A stretch of DNA of 64,000 nucleotides. Source: Bacteroidia bacterium. GTDB lineage: Bacteria > Bacteroidota > Bacteroidia > NS11-12g > UBA955. A program made the position numbers and the translations under genes. The notes under the pieces are model-generated. The model searched no databases. It was given only the letters and a program-made list of their open reading frames with translations, and had not been told where the DNA came from. This document shows, piece after piece, positions 24,749-33,559 of this stretch; the stretch's first letter is position 1, and every line of letters starts with the position of its first letter. The DNA lies in assembly GCA_023228875.1 (NCBI GenBank), contig JALOAG010000001.1, positions 558,001 to 622,000 on the forward strand. Reading direction: 5' to 3'.

Positions 24749-25753
24749 ATGAGATTGTTTCATAATGTACCCGAAAAAATGCTTTTTGCAGCGAATGCAC
24801 TGCTTTCTGCATGGATTAATTTTTTTGGGAAAAAGCCATTGAAAGCAAATGAAATCTTGGTTGTAAAGATTGATGAAATAGGAGATATGGTATCTGCTAC
24901 TCCTGTTTTTAAGCTACTTAAAGAACGATTCCCTCACTCGCAAATCACTCTGCTGTGTAAGCCGGTATGTAAAACGTTTATGCAATATAACCCACATGTC
25001 AATACAATCATTTGCTCCGAAAAGGAATGGCAAAAAAAATTTGATTTGGTTGTGGAGTTGCGAGGTACAAGAAGGACATTGTTAAAGTCTTTTAGATATA
25101 TGCCTTCATATAGGCTGGATAGGGGTACTGTACGTTTTAAATATAGGTCTAAATCAGGAAACTTGAGCGACAGAGAAACGAACTTTCTAGTAGTCAAGCC
25201 TCTCATAGGAGATGTGAAATTACCACTCCCTGATTTTTTTTCTTCGCCACAAGATAAAGTTTTCGTTGAAGATTTTGTGAACAATAAGCATTTACAACAA
25301 TTTGCAATCATACATGCTACTTCAAATCAAGCAATTAAAGAGTGGTCTCATCAGCGTTTTGCTGAACTTGCAGATTGGTTTATTGAGAAATATGGATTTA
25401 AAGTTGTTTTTATTGGTGCTCAAACTGAGTTTACACGCACAGAAGCACTGATTCAACAAATGAAAAACAGTGCTGATAACTTTGCAGGAACATTCACCCT
25501 TTCGCAGCTTTATGAGTTCTGCAAGAAGGCAGCAATTTATGTTGGAAATGATAGTGGTCCTATGCATATTGCAAATGTAGCAGGCACACCCTTGGTGGGA
25601 TTGTTTGGTCCTGTGCCGAGGGGAGTTTTTTATCCGTTTGGAAATAAAGCTATAGTTATACATCCTCAAACTAATGACAGAACAGGAGAAAGTCCAATGT
25701 CCAATATTAGTGTTGCAGAGGTGAAATCGGCAGTACAAAAACTCATTGGATGA
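24749..25753 (+). CDS. Glycosyltransferase family 9 (heptosyltransferase-like)
   Basis: 334-residue GT-B enzyme resembling heptosyltransferases that build the LPS core. N-terminal VVKIDEIGDMVSATPVFKLL and the C-terminal nucleotide-sugar region AAIYVGNDSGPMHIANVAGTP with LVGLFGP match the GT9 pattern. Acts at the inner leaflet of the inner membrane on ADP-activated sugars. Its stop overlaps the rnhB start (ATGA). A lone GT9 gene outside a cluster is usual in this phylum. Start ATG 24749. Confidence 0.85.
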   Translation: MRLFHNVPEKMLFAANALLSAWINFFGKKPLKANEILVVKIDEIGDMVSATPVFKLLKERFPHSQITLLCKPVCKTFMQYNPHVNTIICSEKEWQKKFDLVVELRGTRRTLLKSFRYMPSYRLDRGTVRFKYRSKSGNLSDRETNFLVVKPLIGDVKLPLPDFFSSPQDKVFVEDFVNNKHLQQFAIIHATSNQAIKEWSHQRFAELADWFIEKYGFKVVFIGAQTEFTRTEALIQQMKNSADNFAGTFTLSQLYEFCKKAAIYVGNDSGPMHIANVAGTPLVGLFGPVPRGVFYPFGNKAIVIHPQTNDRTGESPMSNISVAEVKSAVQKLIG

Positions 25754-26346
25754 TTCAAAAGCAGTTTACAGAGTTTGTATATGAAGCCGGCTGTGATGAA
25801 GCCGGTAGAGGGTGTTTGGCAGGTCCTGTCTTTGCTGCGGCTGTTATTATTCCTAAAGGTGTTTGTATTGAGCGCTTGAATGATTCAAAAAAGCTCTCAC
25901 ACAAACAACGAGAACTTTTAAGATTTGAAATTGAGAAACGGACAATTTGGGCTGTTGCACAATGTTCCCCAACAGAAATTGACCAACTGAATATATTGTG
26001 GGCATCTATTGCTGCAATGCACAAAGCACTGGATTGCTTGTCGGTTGTCCCAGAATTCGTTTCAGTTGATGGAAATAGATTTAAACCCTGGCGTGAGATT
26101 GCTTTTGCAACCCATGTCAAAGGAGATGCGCGATTCATGCATGTTGCTGCGGCTTCAATACTGGCAAAAACGCATCGAGATGAATATATGCTCACTGCTC
26201 ATAAAGATTTTCCTTGCTATGGTTGGGATAGAAACAAAGGATATCCTACAGCAGAACATAGACGAGGTATTGCAGAACATGGCATTTGTAAAGAGCATCG
26301 CAGATCATTTAGCCTACTGCCGGCACAAAGAACTTTTGAGTTTTAG
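25750..26346 (+). CDS. rnhB: Ribonuclease HII
   Basis: 198 residues. Cleaves RNA in RNA-DNA hybrids at single ribonucleotides. Carries the DEDD metal ligands: AGCDEAGRGCLAGPVFAAAV (D, E), VSVDGNRF (D) and the basic and acidic residues of KTHRDEYM with HVKGDARFMHVAAASILAKT before it. Overlaps the GT9 gene by 4 nt, implying coupled translation. It converges on pdxA across 31 bp. Confidence 0.95.
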   Translation: MIQKQFTEFVYEAGCDEAGRGCLAGPVFAAAVIIPKGVCIERLNDSKKLSHKQRELLRFEIEKRTIWAVAQCSPTEIDQLNILWASIAAMHKALDCLSVVPEFVSVDGNRFKPWREIAFATHVKGDARFMHVAAASILAKTHRDEYMLTAHKDFPCYGWDRNKGYPTAEHRRGIAEHGICKEHRRSFSLLPAQRTFEF

Positions 26347-26377
26347 ATATGTTTCGTGATGTTTGATTGAGGAGGCC

Positions 26378-27472
26378 TTACAAATTATCAAAATCCCTTG
26401 TTTCCAAACGGAATCTTTCGCGTTTAAGTTCTGAGAACGGTAAGAATTTGGCTCTTAGTTCAGCTATTTCTTTGCGTGTCGCATAAAGTTTTAAAGCAGA
26501 AAATAAAGAAGCACTAAATGAAGAAGCAGAGGCTTCAAGTCGTTCTGCAATATTATATGCGGTTCCGTGGTCGGGACTTGTTCTGATAATAGGGAGTCCG
26601 GCAGTAAAATTAACTCCTTCGTTAAAAGCCAATGCTTTAAAAGGTGTTAATCCTTGGTCGTGGTACATTGCCAATACACCATCAAAGCGCATTAAATTGC
26701 TGGATCCCCATAGCCCATCAGCAGCATAAGGTCCAAAGACGATTGCGTTTGCATTGTCAGAAAGGCTTTCAATTGCAGGAATAATTACCTTTTCTTCTTC
26801 AGTGCCTATTGTGCCTCCATCGCCAGCATGCGGATTTAATCCTAGAATGGCTATTTTGGGTCTTACAATACCAAAGTCATTGCGAAGCGCATCAATAAAG
26901 ATCTGAGTTTTTGAGATTATCAACTCTTTTGTGATGGTTTTAGCTATATCGGCAATAGGAATATGCTCTGTTACTAAACCTACTCTTATTTCATCATTAA
27001 AAAGAATCATTAAATGGTTCTTTGTGTTGAGTTTTTGAGCAATATAGCCTGTATGTCCACTAAATGGTGTATTCTCATTGATTGTTTTTTTGTCAACCGG
27101 GGCTGTAACTACTATTTGTAATCTGCCTTTAGAAGCATCTTCTAACATACGGTCAATTGCCAATAATGCTTGCTTCCCTGCTTGTTTTGAACCTTGCCCT
27201 AATTGGTATTCAAAATTACCCTCAGAGGTTGCTATCAAGTTAAGTTTGCCTTCTTGCGCATCTTCTAATTTGGTTATTAGGTTGTAAGATAAGTTTTCAA
27301 ATCCTAATTTGTTTTTAATTTTAGTAAATACATTCTGCGCTCCATATAGCACTGGTGTGCAATAGTCATATACAAAGTCATGGTTGAAAGTTTTAAGGAT
27401 TACTTCCATTCCAATCCCACAAGGGTCTCCCATTGTAATTCCTATTATTGGTTTTGTGTTCATTACATTCAT
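26378..27472 (-). CDS. pdxA: 4-hydroxythreonine-4-phosphate dehydrogenase PdxA
   Basis: 364 residues; NAD-dependent enzyme of pyridoxal-phosphate synthesis (DXP-dependent branch). Motifs: GITMGDPCGIGMEV at the N-terminus, the metal-binding HTGYIAQKL, GLNPHAGDGGTIG and the C-terminal MYHDQGLTPFKAL and RTSPDHGTAYNIA with conserved His ligands. Slightly longer than E. coli PdxA (329). The first A of its ATG is the last base of the pepA stop, so the two are translationally coupled; a second ATG 9 bp later is possible. Confidence 0.94.
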   Translation of the reverse strand: MNVMNTKPIIGITMGDPCGIGMEVILKTFNHDFVYDYCTPVLYGAQNVFTKIKNKLGFENLSYNLITKLEDAQEGKLNLIATSEGNFEYQLGQGSKQAGKQALLAIDRMLEDASKGRLQIVVTAPVDKKTINENTPFSGHTGYIAQKLNTKNHLMILFNDEIRVGLVTEHIPIADIAKTITKELIISKTQIFIDALRNDFGIVRPKIAILGLNPHAGDGGTIGTEEEKVIIPAIESLSDNANAIVFGPYAADGLWGSSNLMRFDGVLAMYHDQGLTPFKALAFNEGVNFTAGLPIIRTSPDHGTAYNIAERLEASASSFSASLFSALKLYATRKEIAELRAKFLPFSELKRERFRLETRDFDNL

Positions 27473-28896
27473 TAAATCAATGTTTTCAAATATTCAAAAA
27501 TCAATCTTACACCCACACCGGTTCCGCCTGCAGGTCTGTAATCAGTATTGCTATGGACAAATGCAGTACCTGCAATGTCAAGGTGTATCCACGGATAGTC
27601 GGTAAATTTTTCAAGAAATTTGCCCGCAGACATTTGTCCACCTTCACCCTTTCCTAAATTGGAGAAATCTGCAATTTCAGATTTTAATTCATCTCCATAT
27701 TCATCCCAAAGCGGAAAGTAAATAACTCTTTCGAATGTGTCATATCCTTGCTGTTCAATCTTATCAAAGACTTTTTTTGATGCTGTTCCCATCATAGCAG
27801 AGGCGTAATTTCCTATCGCTCTTACTGCTGCTCCTGTTAAAGTTGCAAAGTCAATCACAAGTTCGGGGTTTAGTTTCTTTGCATAGTGCAAAGCATCTGC
27901 CAGAATCAACCTTCCTTCAGCATCTGTATTTTTTACCTCTACTGTATTTCCACTATACATTGTGATAATGTCCCCCGGTACGATTGCATCTTCGCCAGGA
28001 CGATTGTCAGTGGCAGGAACCAAACCGATGATATGTAATGGAAATTTTGCTGTTGCTGCAGCATAAAGAATTCCGCCAACAGCAGCAGCACCTGCCATAT
28101 CGCACTTCATGTAATCCATACTGTTTGCTGTTGGTTTTAGGCTCATTCCTCCTGTATCATATACAACACCTTTACCAATTAGTACAATTGGTTTTTTGTT
28201 TTTGGCGTTTTTGGGCTTCCATTCCATGATATTGAAAGTGGGCGGAATAGTGCTTCCGCTATTCACACCTAAAAGTCCACCCATTTTTTGTGCTCTGATT
28301 TTGGCTTCATTCCAAACCTCTATCTGAAAACCGGCAATTTTTCCCATTTTTTCAAATTCTTCGGAGAGTTTTGGAGCGGTGAGGTATGAATTTGGTTCGT
28401 TCACCAAATCACGTGTTTTGCCTACTGCTTCTAATACAATATTCCATTCTTTGATTTCTGTGGCAGAAATGTTTTTAGAGGAAACATATAGTGCAATCTC
28501 TTTGGACTTTTTGTTTTTCTTTTCTGTTTTGTATTTGTCAAAATTGTATTGACCTAATACAAACCCTTCGCAGCATGCTTTTGTTGCATTTGAATTTATA
28601 CAAAAATCATGAATGACTACTTCTGTCAGTTCGTTTGCTTTGATGGTGTTTGCAAGACTTGCAGCATTTTTGCGTACTTGCTCTCTGTTTTTCCATTCAT
28701 GGATGTTTTCGCATAATTGATATGCGAAGAGTGTTGTGCCATCAAACGTAGAAACAGTTTTTTTGATTTCTGCACTCTTTAACTTGCTTTTTATAATCGG
28801 ATTTAATAGAGCATTAGGAATGGAACTTGTTTTCTCAAATAATACTATGTGAGCTTGTGCTTTTAATTTATTTGTATGTTGTTTAATTGTTATCAT
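27472..28896 (-). CDS. pepA: Leucyl aminopeptidase (M17 family)
   Basis: 474 residues from the ATG at 28894-28896 (MITIKQHTNKLKAQ). A 59-residue upstream extension is rejected because it crosses an intrinsic terminator and lacks family character. M17 signature NTDAEGRLILADAL and metal or substrate residues in IGKGVVYDTGG, MKCDMAGAAAVGG and VPATDNRPGEDA are present. Cytosolic, two metal ions per subunit, removes N-terminal residues from peptides. A promoter at 28924-28931 separates it from the upstream lipoprotein gene. Confidence 0.93.
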   Translation of the reverse strand: MITIKQHTNKLKAQAHIVLFEKTSSIPNALLNPIIKSKLKSAEIKKTVSTFDGTTLFAYQLCENIHEWKNREQVRKNAASLANTIKANELTEVVIHDFCINSNATKACCEGFVLGQYNFDKYKTEKKNKKSKEIALYVSSKNISATEIKEWNIVLEAVGKTRDLVNEPNSYLTAPKLSEEFEKMGKIAGFQIEVWNEAKIRAQKMGGLLGVNSGSTIPPTFNIMEWKPKNAKNKKPIVLIGKGVVYDTGGMSLKPTANSMDYMKCDMAGAAAVGGILYAAATAKFPLHIIGLVPATDNRPGEDAIVPGDIITMYSGNTVEVKNTDAEGRLILADALHYAKKLNPELVIDFATLTGAAVRAIGNYASAMMGTASKKVFDKIEQQGYDTFERVIYFPLWDEYGDELKSEIADFSNLGKGEGGQMSAGKFLEKFTDYPWIHLDIAGTAFVHSNTDYRPAGGTGVGVRLIFEYLKTLI

Positions 28897-28923
28897 ATTA
28901 GGTTTTGACTGAATATCAGAGGG

Positions 28924-28931
28924 CAAAGTTA
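28924..28931 (-). promoter_or_regulatory. -7 element for pepA-pdxA
   Basis: TAACTTTG followed by C on the minus strand, 28 bp upstream of the pepA ATG and just downstream of the lipoprotein terminator. The TTG 19 bp upstream is not clear. Confidence 0.5.
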
Positions 28932-28944
28932 ATCTGATTAAAAC

Positions 28945-28985
28945 AAAAAAAGCTGCTAAACAATTTGTTTTAGCAGCTTTTTTTA
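28945..28985 (-). terminator. Bidirectional hairpin terminator
   Basis: AGCTGCTAAA (28951-28960) pairs with TTTAGCAGCT (28969-28978), flanked by A and T runs on both sides, so both strands show a stem then a T run. It ends the folP-to-lipoprotein transcript (minus) before the pepA promoter. Confidence 0.85.
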
Positions 28986-29000
28986 GTGATACAAGGAAAT

Positions 29001-29519
29001 TTAATTTTCTAACATGTAGAAATTGCCGGAAGTTACAGATAAAGCGATACCGAAAGCATCTTTTGCGGCACAAGTGAATTTGCCTGACAATTTTTTATCA
29101 GCGAACTTTGTAATGGTGAGCGTTCCGGATTCGCATTTTACTTGTGTCAAATCACCCGCATTATTTTTATAGTATTCAAATGTTGCTTGTTTGTTTGTGT
29201 TTAGCGGTTTGTCTATACTTATAAATTCATAAGTGCCTTCTTTTAGACCACCTTCACTTTTAATAACAAGGTCAAGTCTTTCACTGCTCGTTCCACCTAA
29301 TGATTGGTTGTAATAAATTTTGTATTTGTCTTGTGCTTGAGAGATCCATGTGGTGTTAAAAGCATAACTGAGGTCTGCCCCTATCTTGAAACAGGTGTTT
29401 TTATCTCCACATGGGTTTGTTTCTTTTTGGTCGTCATCTTTATTGCTCTTTTTACAGCCTGAAAAAGCAAGTGAGCCAATCAGAATAAGTGTAAGAATTG
29501 ATGTAATTTTTCTTTTCAT
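29001..29519 (-). CDS. Putative lipoprotein, 172 aa
   Basis: Signal peptide with lipobox LAFSGC (Cys about 21). The mature protein has about 150 residues with polar strands (GTYEFISI, GTLTITKF, LSGKFTC) and two or three cysteines, suggesting a small outer-membrane-anchored beta-sandwich. I recognise no family. It ends 16 bp before the terminator and starts 47 bp downstream of the CPMC protein, at the end of the SCO operon; whether it works with that operon is unknown. Confidence 0.6.
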   Translation of the reverse strand: MKRKITSILTLILIGSLAFSGCKKSNKDDDQKETNPCGDKNTCFKIGADLSYAFNTTWISQAQDKYKIYYNQSLGGTSSERLDLVIKSEGGLKEGTYEFISIDKPLNTNKQATFEYYKNNAGDLTQVKCESGTLTITKFADKKLSGKFTCAAKDAFGIALSVTSGNFYMLEN

Positions 29520-29566
29520 AATGTGAATAGCTTTGTTTGAATATGCAAATATGGCAAAGAATTCGA

Positions 29567-29809
29567 TTAATTGGAAAATCTTTTTTGGGCTTTGCGATTC
29601 TTAAGATACCAGACTGTAACCGAAATAAAGATAACAGCATATACGGTAGCTAACATGATTAAAATACCTGGATTTAATCCCATTCCTACAACCTTCTCGT
29701 CATGTGATTGAAGGGATGATACAACTGCGCTTTTACACATTGGACATTGCGCAGATGCTTGTAAAATCCCAATGCTAAATACCAACAATAATCCTAAAAA
29801 CTTTTTCAT
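29567..29809 (-). CDS. Small membrane protein with CPMC motif
   Basis: 80 residues: signal peptide (MKKFLGLLLVFSIGILQASA), CPMCKSAVV directly after cleavage, then one transmembrane helix (about 48-67, PGILIMLATVYAVIFISVTVW) and a basic tail. The topology places the CPMC cysteine pair at the outer face of the inner membrane or periplasm. I recall such small proteins beside SCO and DUF420 in Bacteroidota but no assigned function. The Cys pair beside a copper chaperone gene suggests metal or thiol chemistry in cytochrome oxidase assembly (inference). Confidence 0.65.
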   Translation of the reverse strand: MKKFLGLLLVFSIGILQASAQCPMCKSAVVSSLQSHDEKVVGMGLNPGILIMLATVYAVIFISVTVWYLKNRKAQKRFSN

Positions 29810-29810
29810 T

Positions 29811-30365
29811 TTAAATGTAATAAGGTGAAATTAACAAATAAACTAATGCCCCTGATACGGCAACATATAGCCACACAGGAAAGGCATATCTAACAATTTT
29901 TTTATGTTTTTCAATTTGCTTTAGCATTCCCCTCATAAATGCAAACAAAACAAGAGGAATGACAATGACCGAAAGTAGAATATGACTAATTAAGAGGAAA
30001 TAATATACATATCGTAAGGCACCCACGTTCATTAGTTCGGAGTCTGACAATGTTCCGTTCCCATTAATGTCCCCAAAGCGAACTTCGGACGCGGTCATGT
30101 GTCGGATTGCATATAATACAATGAACATGACAGATAAACCGAGACATATCTTAATTAATCTTTCGTGTAAGGCTATATTTTTTCTTTTGATGGCAACGAG
30201 AGCTGCTATCAACAGCATTGCAGTAATTGCATTAGTTGTAGCATAAATAGGCGGGAGAAAACGTGTGTCATATCCTTCCAACTTGATTCTAAATAACATT
30301 AATACTGCAATTGGCAGTATGATGGACAAAATTATGATTATGCGTTTAAATGAACTTTCTCTCAT
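29811..30365 (-). CDS. DUF420 family membrane protein
   Basis: 184 residues with five predicted transmembrane helices (first at about 9-26, last near 160-180) and the DUF420 pattern of conserved His/Arg between helices (HERLIKICLGLS, HMTASEVRFG, YYFLLISHILLS). It is a YozB/CtaM-like protein needed in relatives for cytochrome oxidase maturation. Adjacent SCO and CPMC genes agree. The start overlaps the SCO stop by 4 nt. Confidence 0.8.
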   Translation of the reverse strand: MRESSFKRIIIILSIILPIAVLMLFRIKLEGYDTRFLPPIYATTNAITAMLLIAALVAIKRKNIALHERLIKICLGLSVMFIVLYAIRHMTASEVRFGDINGNGTLSDSELMNVGALRYVYYFLLISHILLSVIVIPLVLFAFMRGMLKQIEKHKKIVRYAFPVWLYVAVSGALVYLLISPYYI

Positions 30366-31048
30366 TTGCTTTGTTGACTATATTCATATTCTAAAGCTCT
30401 TACTGCGTCTTTAATTGCAGGAATTCCATCCTTTGCCATTCCTCTTCTTCCGGGAAAAATACCTCTGACTCTGCCTTCTTTGTCCACCAATACAATGCTC
30501 TCGCTATGAAAAAATGTATTATTTTCTCTATCTTCATTTGCCAGCAGCTTGTATGACTCTTCTGCCATGTCATATATTTTTTCTTTTGGTCCTGTAAGAA
30601 AGTTCCACTTGGGTGCTTCCGCGCCAAATCGTTTACTGTATTCTAATAGAACAGGTACGGAATCATGTTCAGGGTCAACTGTGTGAGACAAAAAAACAAC
30701 ATTGTCATCATTCACAAATTCTAAATAGACCTGTTGGAGATTACGATTCATCTCAGGGCATACATCATGGCATGTTGCAAAGAAGAAGTTTACTAACAAA
30801 ATTTTCCCTTTTACAGACTCTTTTGAAATTTTTTGACCTAATTGATTTGTAAACTCAAAATCTTCAATGGTGTGGTATATTGTGTCGCCATTGGCATCAA
30901 CTGAGGTTTCAAAAAGTATAGGTAGTTTTTGGGTTAAATGTTTGCCGGTTTTAAACACCACAATCCATGCGATGGGCGCACCTATCAATATCACAATGAG
31001 TGTAATAGTTAAGAGGAGAGGAGTGTTTCTTTTTTTAGATTCTGTCAT
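30362..31048 (-). CDS. SCO1/SenC-family copper chaperone
   Basis: 228 residues from the ATG at 31046-31048 (MTESKKRNTPLL); the longer frame would run into folP. One N-terminal transmembrane helix (about 13-33), then a thioredoxin fold with the copper-binding CxxxC in FATCHDVCPEM and a conserved His in FFHSESIVLVDKEG. Delivers Cu to the CuA site of cytochrome c oxidase from the outside of the inner membrane. Lies 14 bp downstream of folP and overlaps DUF420 by 4 bp. Confidence 0.9.
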   Translation of the reverse strand: MTESKKRNTPLLLTITLIVILIGAPIAWIVVFKTGKHLTQKLPILFETSVDANGDTIYHTIEDFEFTNQLGQKISKESVKGKILLVNFFFATCHDVCPEMNRNLQQVYLEFVNDDNVVFLSHTVDPEHDSVPVLLEYSKRFGAEAPKWNFLTGPKEKIYDMAEESYKLLANEDRENNTFFHSESIVLVDKEGRVRGIFPGRRGMAKDGIPAIKDAVRALEYEYSQQSK

Positions 31049-31062
31049 CTTGTACAAGATTA

Positions 31063-31935
31063 TTAATTGCTTGGCAAATATAGACCATTCAGCCATTCGG
31101 TCCACAAGATTCTGACCTGTACAGCCTCTTTTACATCGTGAACTCTCAGTATGTCGGCTCCTTGTTGTAGTGCAAATAAATGTAGCGCACTTGTTGAAGG
31201 CAGCATGTCTTGTGGAGTAGAATTAAATAGTTTCCAGAGCATAGTTTTTCGTGAGACGCCAACCAAAATAGGCGTTTGTAATATGTGTTTAATAGCTGAA
31301 AGATTGCGTAGTAGTGAATAATTGTGTGAGATGGTCTTACCAAATCCAAAACCGACATCCGCAATAAAGTCTGATATACCTATTGTCTCGGCTTTCTGTT
31401 TATTTACACCCAGATAATGTGTTACCTCTTGGCAAACATTGTGATAAGAGGGAGCATTTTGCATTGTTTTAGGCGTGCCTTGCATGTGCATTGCAATATA
31501 AGGACAGCTGTTTTGGGCTGCAATATGAGTATTTTCAGGGTCGATTTCCCCTGCACTAATATCGTTAATAATGTGTGCTCCACTATGTATGCACGCGTTG
31601 GATACCGAAGAGTAGAATGTGTCAACGCTTAAGATTGCCTTTGGAAAATGTTTGGAAATAGCTTCTATCATAGGGATAATCCTTGCCAATTCTTGTTCTG
31701 CTGATTGTGAGTCAGCGCCTGGTCTTGTGCTCTGTGCACCTATATCAAGAATGTCAGCGCCTTCATCTAACATTTTGCCTGCTGTATCCAAGGCTTCTTG
31801 GATACTATGAATACAACTTCCTTCATAAAAAGAGTCTTCTGTGATATTGAGTATTCCCATAATTAGAGGGTGATACCATGTTTTAAGTTCTCCTTTTAGA
31901 TTGAGTCGAAGTTGATATTTGTTGTCTTGGTACAT
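31063..31935 (-). CDS. folP: Dihydropteroate synthase FolP
   Basis: 290 residues; couples pterin pyrophosphate to p-aminobenzoate in folate synthesis. Signatures: MGILNITEDSFYEGS, DIGAQSTRPGADS, FADVGFGFGKT-like segment FIADVGFGFG and LVGVSRKTM, with the C-terminal RVHDVKEAVQV. Cytosolic TIM barrel. First gene of the folP-SCO-DUF420-CPMC-lipoprotein run. Divergent from the DoxX-family gene, with an 89-bp spacer containing two plus-strand promoter elements. Confidence 0.94.
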   Translation of the reverse strand: MYQDNKYQLRLNLKGELKTWYHPLIMGILNITEDSFYEGSCIHSIQEALDTAGKMLDEGADILDIGAQSTRPGADSQSAEQELARIIPMIEAISKHFPKAILSVDTFYSSVSNACIHSGAHIINDISAGEIDPENTHIAAQNSCPYIAMHMQGTPKTMQNAPSYHNVCQEVTHYLGVNKQKAETIGISDFIADVGFGFGKTISHNYSLLRNLSAIKHILQTPILVGVSRKTMLWKLFNSTPQDMLPSTSALHLFALQQGADILRVHDVKEAVQVRILWTEWLNGLYLPSN

Positions 31936-31987
31936 TTATGCCTGCAAAACAAACAAGTTTTTTGCGTATAAAATCATGCTTCCGTAC

Positions 31988-32005
31988 TATATTTGCCTAC
32001 TTTTG
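31988..32005 (+). promoter_or_regulatory. Two adjacent -7 elements before the DoxX gene
   Basis: TATATTTG (31988-31995) and TACTTTTG (31998-32005) both match TAnnTTTG and are 3 bp apart. The ATG is at 32025. Neither has a TTG at exactly 19 bp; the first has TTTG about 23 bp upstream. Confidence 0.5.
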
Positions 32006-32024
32006 AAAAATACTTAGCACAGAA

Positions 32025-33548
32025 ATGAAGTTATTAACCCATACTGTCAGAGCGCTTGTTGGCTTACTGTTCATGTTCTCCGGTTTTGTAAAGTTTAATG
32101 ATCCGGTTGGTTTTTCATATAAAATGGAGGAGTATTTTGAGGTTTTCGCAGACGATTTGGATGTGCAACAAGATAGTCTTCATATTCAAATTCAAGATCA
32201 GCGTGGCAATGATGTTACGCATAGTTTTCCGGTATATAAACATAAAACAAGCAGTACATTATGGCTTACTAGTAAGACCGACAAAGAACTAATGGAACTA
32301 GGGAGTGATACTTTTGTTGTTACTAATGTAGTGGTGAGCGTTGAAAATGAAGTTTTATTTGATGAAAATTATCTCTATAAGCCACAGCAGCCGGAAACGG
32401 ATTCAATTTGGTTTAACTGGGCTTTAGGACAAGACCCGCTCAATAGATTCACAGAACATATTTCACCATATAATGATATTGAAAATGACATTACATTGGA
32501 TTACTCTAATAACATAAAGTCGCAACCCCTTGCATCTAAATTTTTTGAGGCACTTGTTCCTTATGCTTTATGGATTGGGATGTTGATATGTGTGTTTGAG
32601 TTAGTGCTTGGATTTGTTTTGCTCATAGGTTGGAAGCCTCTTCCTGCGCTGTTGGTAACGTTTTTGATGATAGTGTTTTTTACTTTTCTCACAGGGTACT
32701 CAGCAGTATTTAATAAGGTAACAGACTGTGGATGTTTTGGCGATGCAATCAAGTTGACTCCTTGGCAATCATTTTATAAAGATGTGATACTATTGATGCT
32801 TATTATTTTCTTGTTGGCAAAAAATAAAATTATAAAGCCGGTATTTTCCAATGGATTTTCTCTTAAAGCAACCATAGTAATCGGATTAATCTCATTGTCT
32901 TATAGCCTGTATGCACTGTATTATTTACCACCTGTTAATTTCTTGAACTTTGCTGATGGCAATAATTTATATCAAAGGACATTGATTCCCGAAGGACAGA
33001 CCAAAGACGATGTGATGGAAATTGTGTATTTCTATAAGAACAAAAAGGATGGCACAGTAAAAGAGTTTGATATCAATACAGCCCCGGTAGATAATGATGA
33101 TTGGGAGTTTGTGGACCGCAAGGAAAAGATTATTCAAAAAGCATATAAGCCCAAATTAGACAATTTTCACGATATCATTCATTCAGACTTAGGAGATGTG
33201 TCGGATTCTATTTTGCACAGCACAGATTATCAGCTTATAATCGCTTCTTATGATATTACAATTGCAAATAAGAAAGGAATAGAAAAAGCAGTAGAACTGG
33301 CAAATACTTGGACTAAAGAAACAGGGAAGCCGATATGGTTTATAACCAGTAACACAAAGGACGATTTAGATAGTTTTGCTTCAACACATCAGTTAGAATT
33401 TAAGTTTTGTACTGCTGATAATAAATTTGTTAAATCAATTATCCGTTCCAATCCGGGGGTGATTTTACTTAAAGGTCCCATAGTGGTAAAAAATTGGGAT
33501 GCTCACCGTATTCCTTCTTTCAAGAGAATTAAGAAGAAGCTAAAATAA
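32025..33548 (+). CDS. BT_3928-family protein (DoxX-like membrane domain plus C-terminal domain)
   Basis: 507 residues. The N-terminus is DoxX-like (ALVGLLFMFSGFVKFNDPVG), followed by a large extramembrane insertion (about 40-170), then three or four helices (about 175-310) around TDCGCFGDAIKLTP, a cysteine motif found in MauE/DoxX-type proteins. The C-terminal 190 residues are soluble and thioredoxin-like in arrangement (KPIWFITSNTKDD) but without a CxxC. Function unknown; redox or thiol handling at the membrane is plausible. The OppB-like gene follows 11 bp later. Confidence 0.8.
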   Translation: MKLLTHTVRALVGLLFMFSGFVKFNDPVGFSYKMEEYFEVFADDLDVQQDSLHIQIQDQRGNDVTHSFPVYKHKTSSTLWLTSKTDKELMELGSDTFVVTNVVVSVENEVLFDENYLYKPQQPETDSIWFNWALGQDPLNRFTEHISPYNDIENDITLDYSNNIKSQPLASKFFEALVPYALWIGMLICVFELVLGFVLLIGWKPLPALLVTFLMIVFFTFLTGYSAVFNKVTDCGCFGDAIKLTPWQSFYKDVILLMLIIFLLAKNKIIKPVFSNGFSLKATIVIGLISLSYSLYALYYLPPVNFLNFADGNNLYQRTLIPEGQTKDDVMEIVYFYKNKKDGTVKEFDINTAPVDNDDWEFVDRKEKIIQKAYKPKLDNFHDIIHSDLGDVSDSILHSTDYQLIIASYDITIANKKGIEKAVELANTWTKETGKPIWFITSNTKDDLDSFASTHQLEFKFCTADNKFVKSIIRSNPGVILLKGPIVVKNWDAHRIPSFKRIKKKLK

Positions 33549-33559
33549 TTGTAGAAAGG

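Noticed and set aside
28897..29073. N-terminal extension of the pepA frame by 59 residues
   Set aside because: It crosses a strong intrinsic terminator and a promoter element and lacks aminopeptidase similarity; the ATG at 28896 is taken instead.
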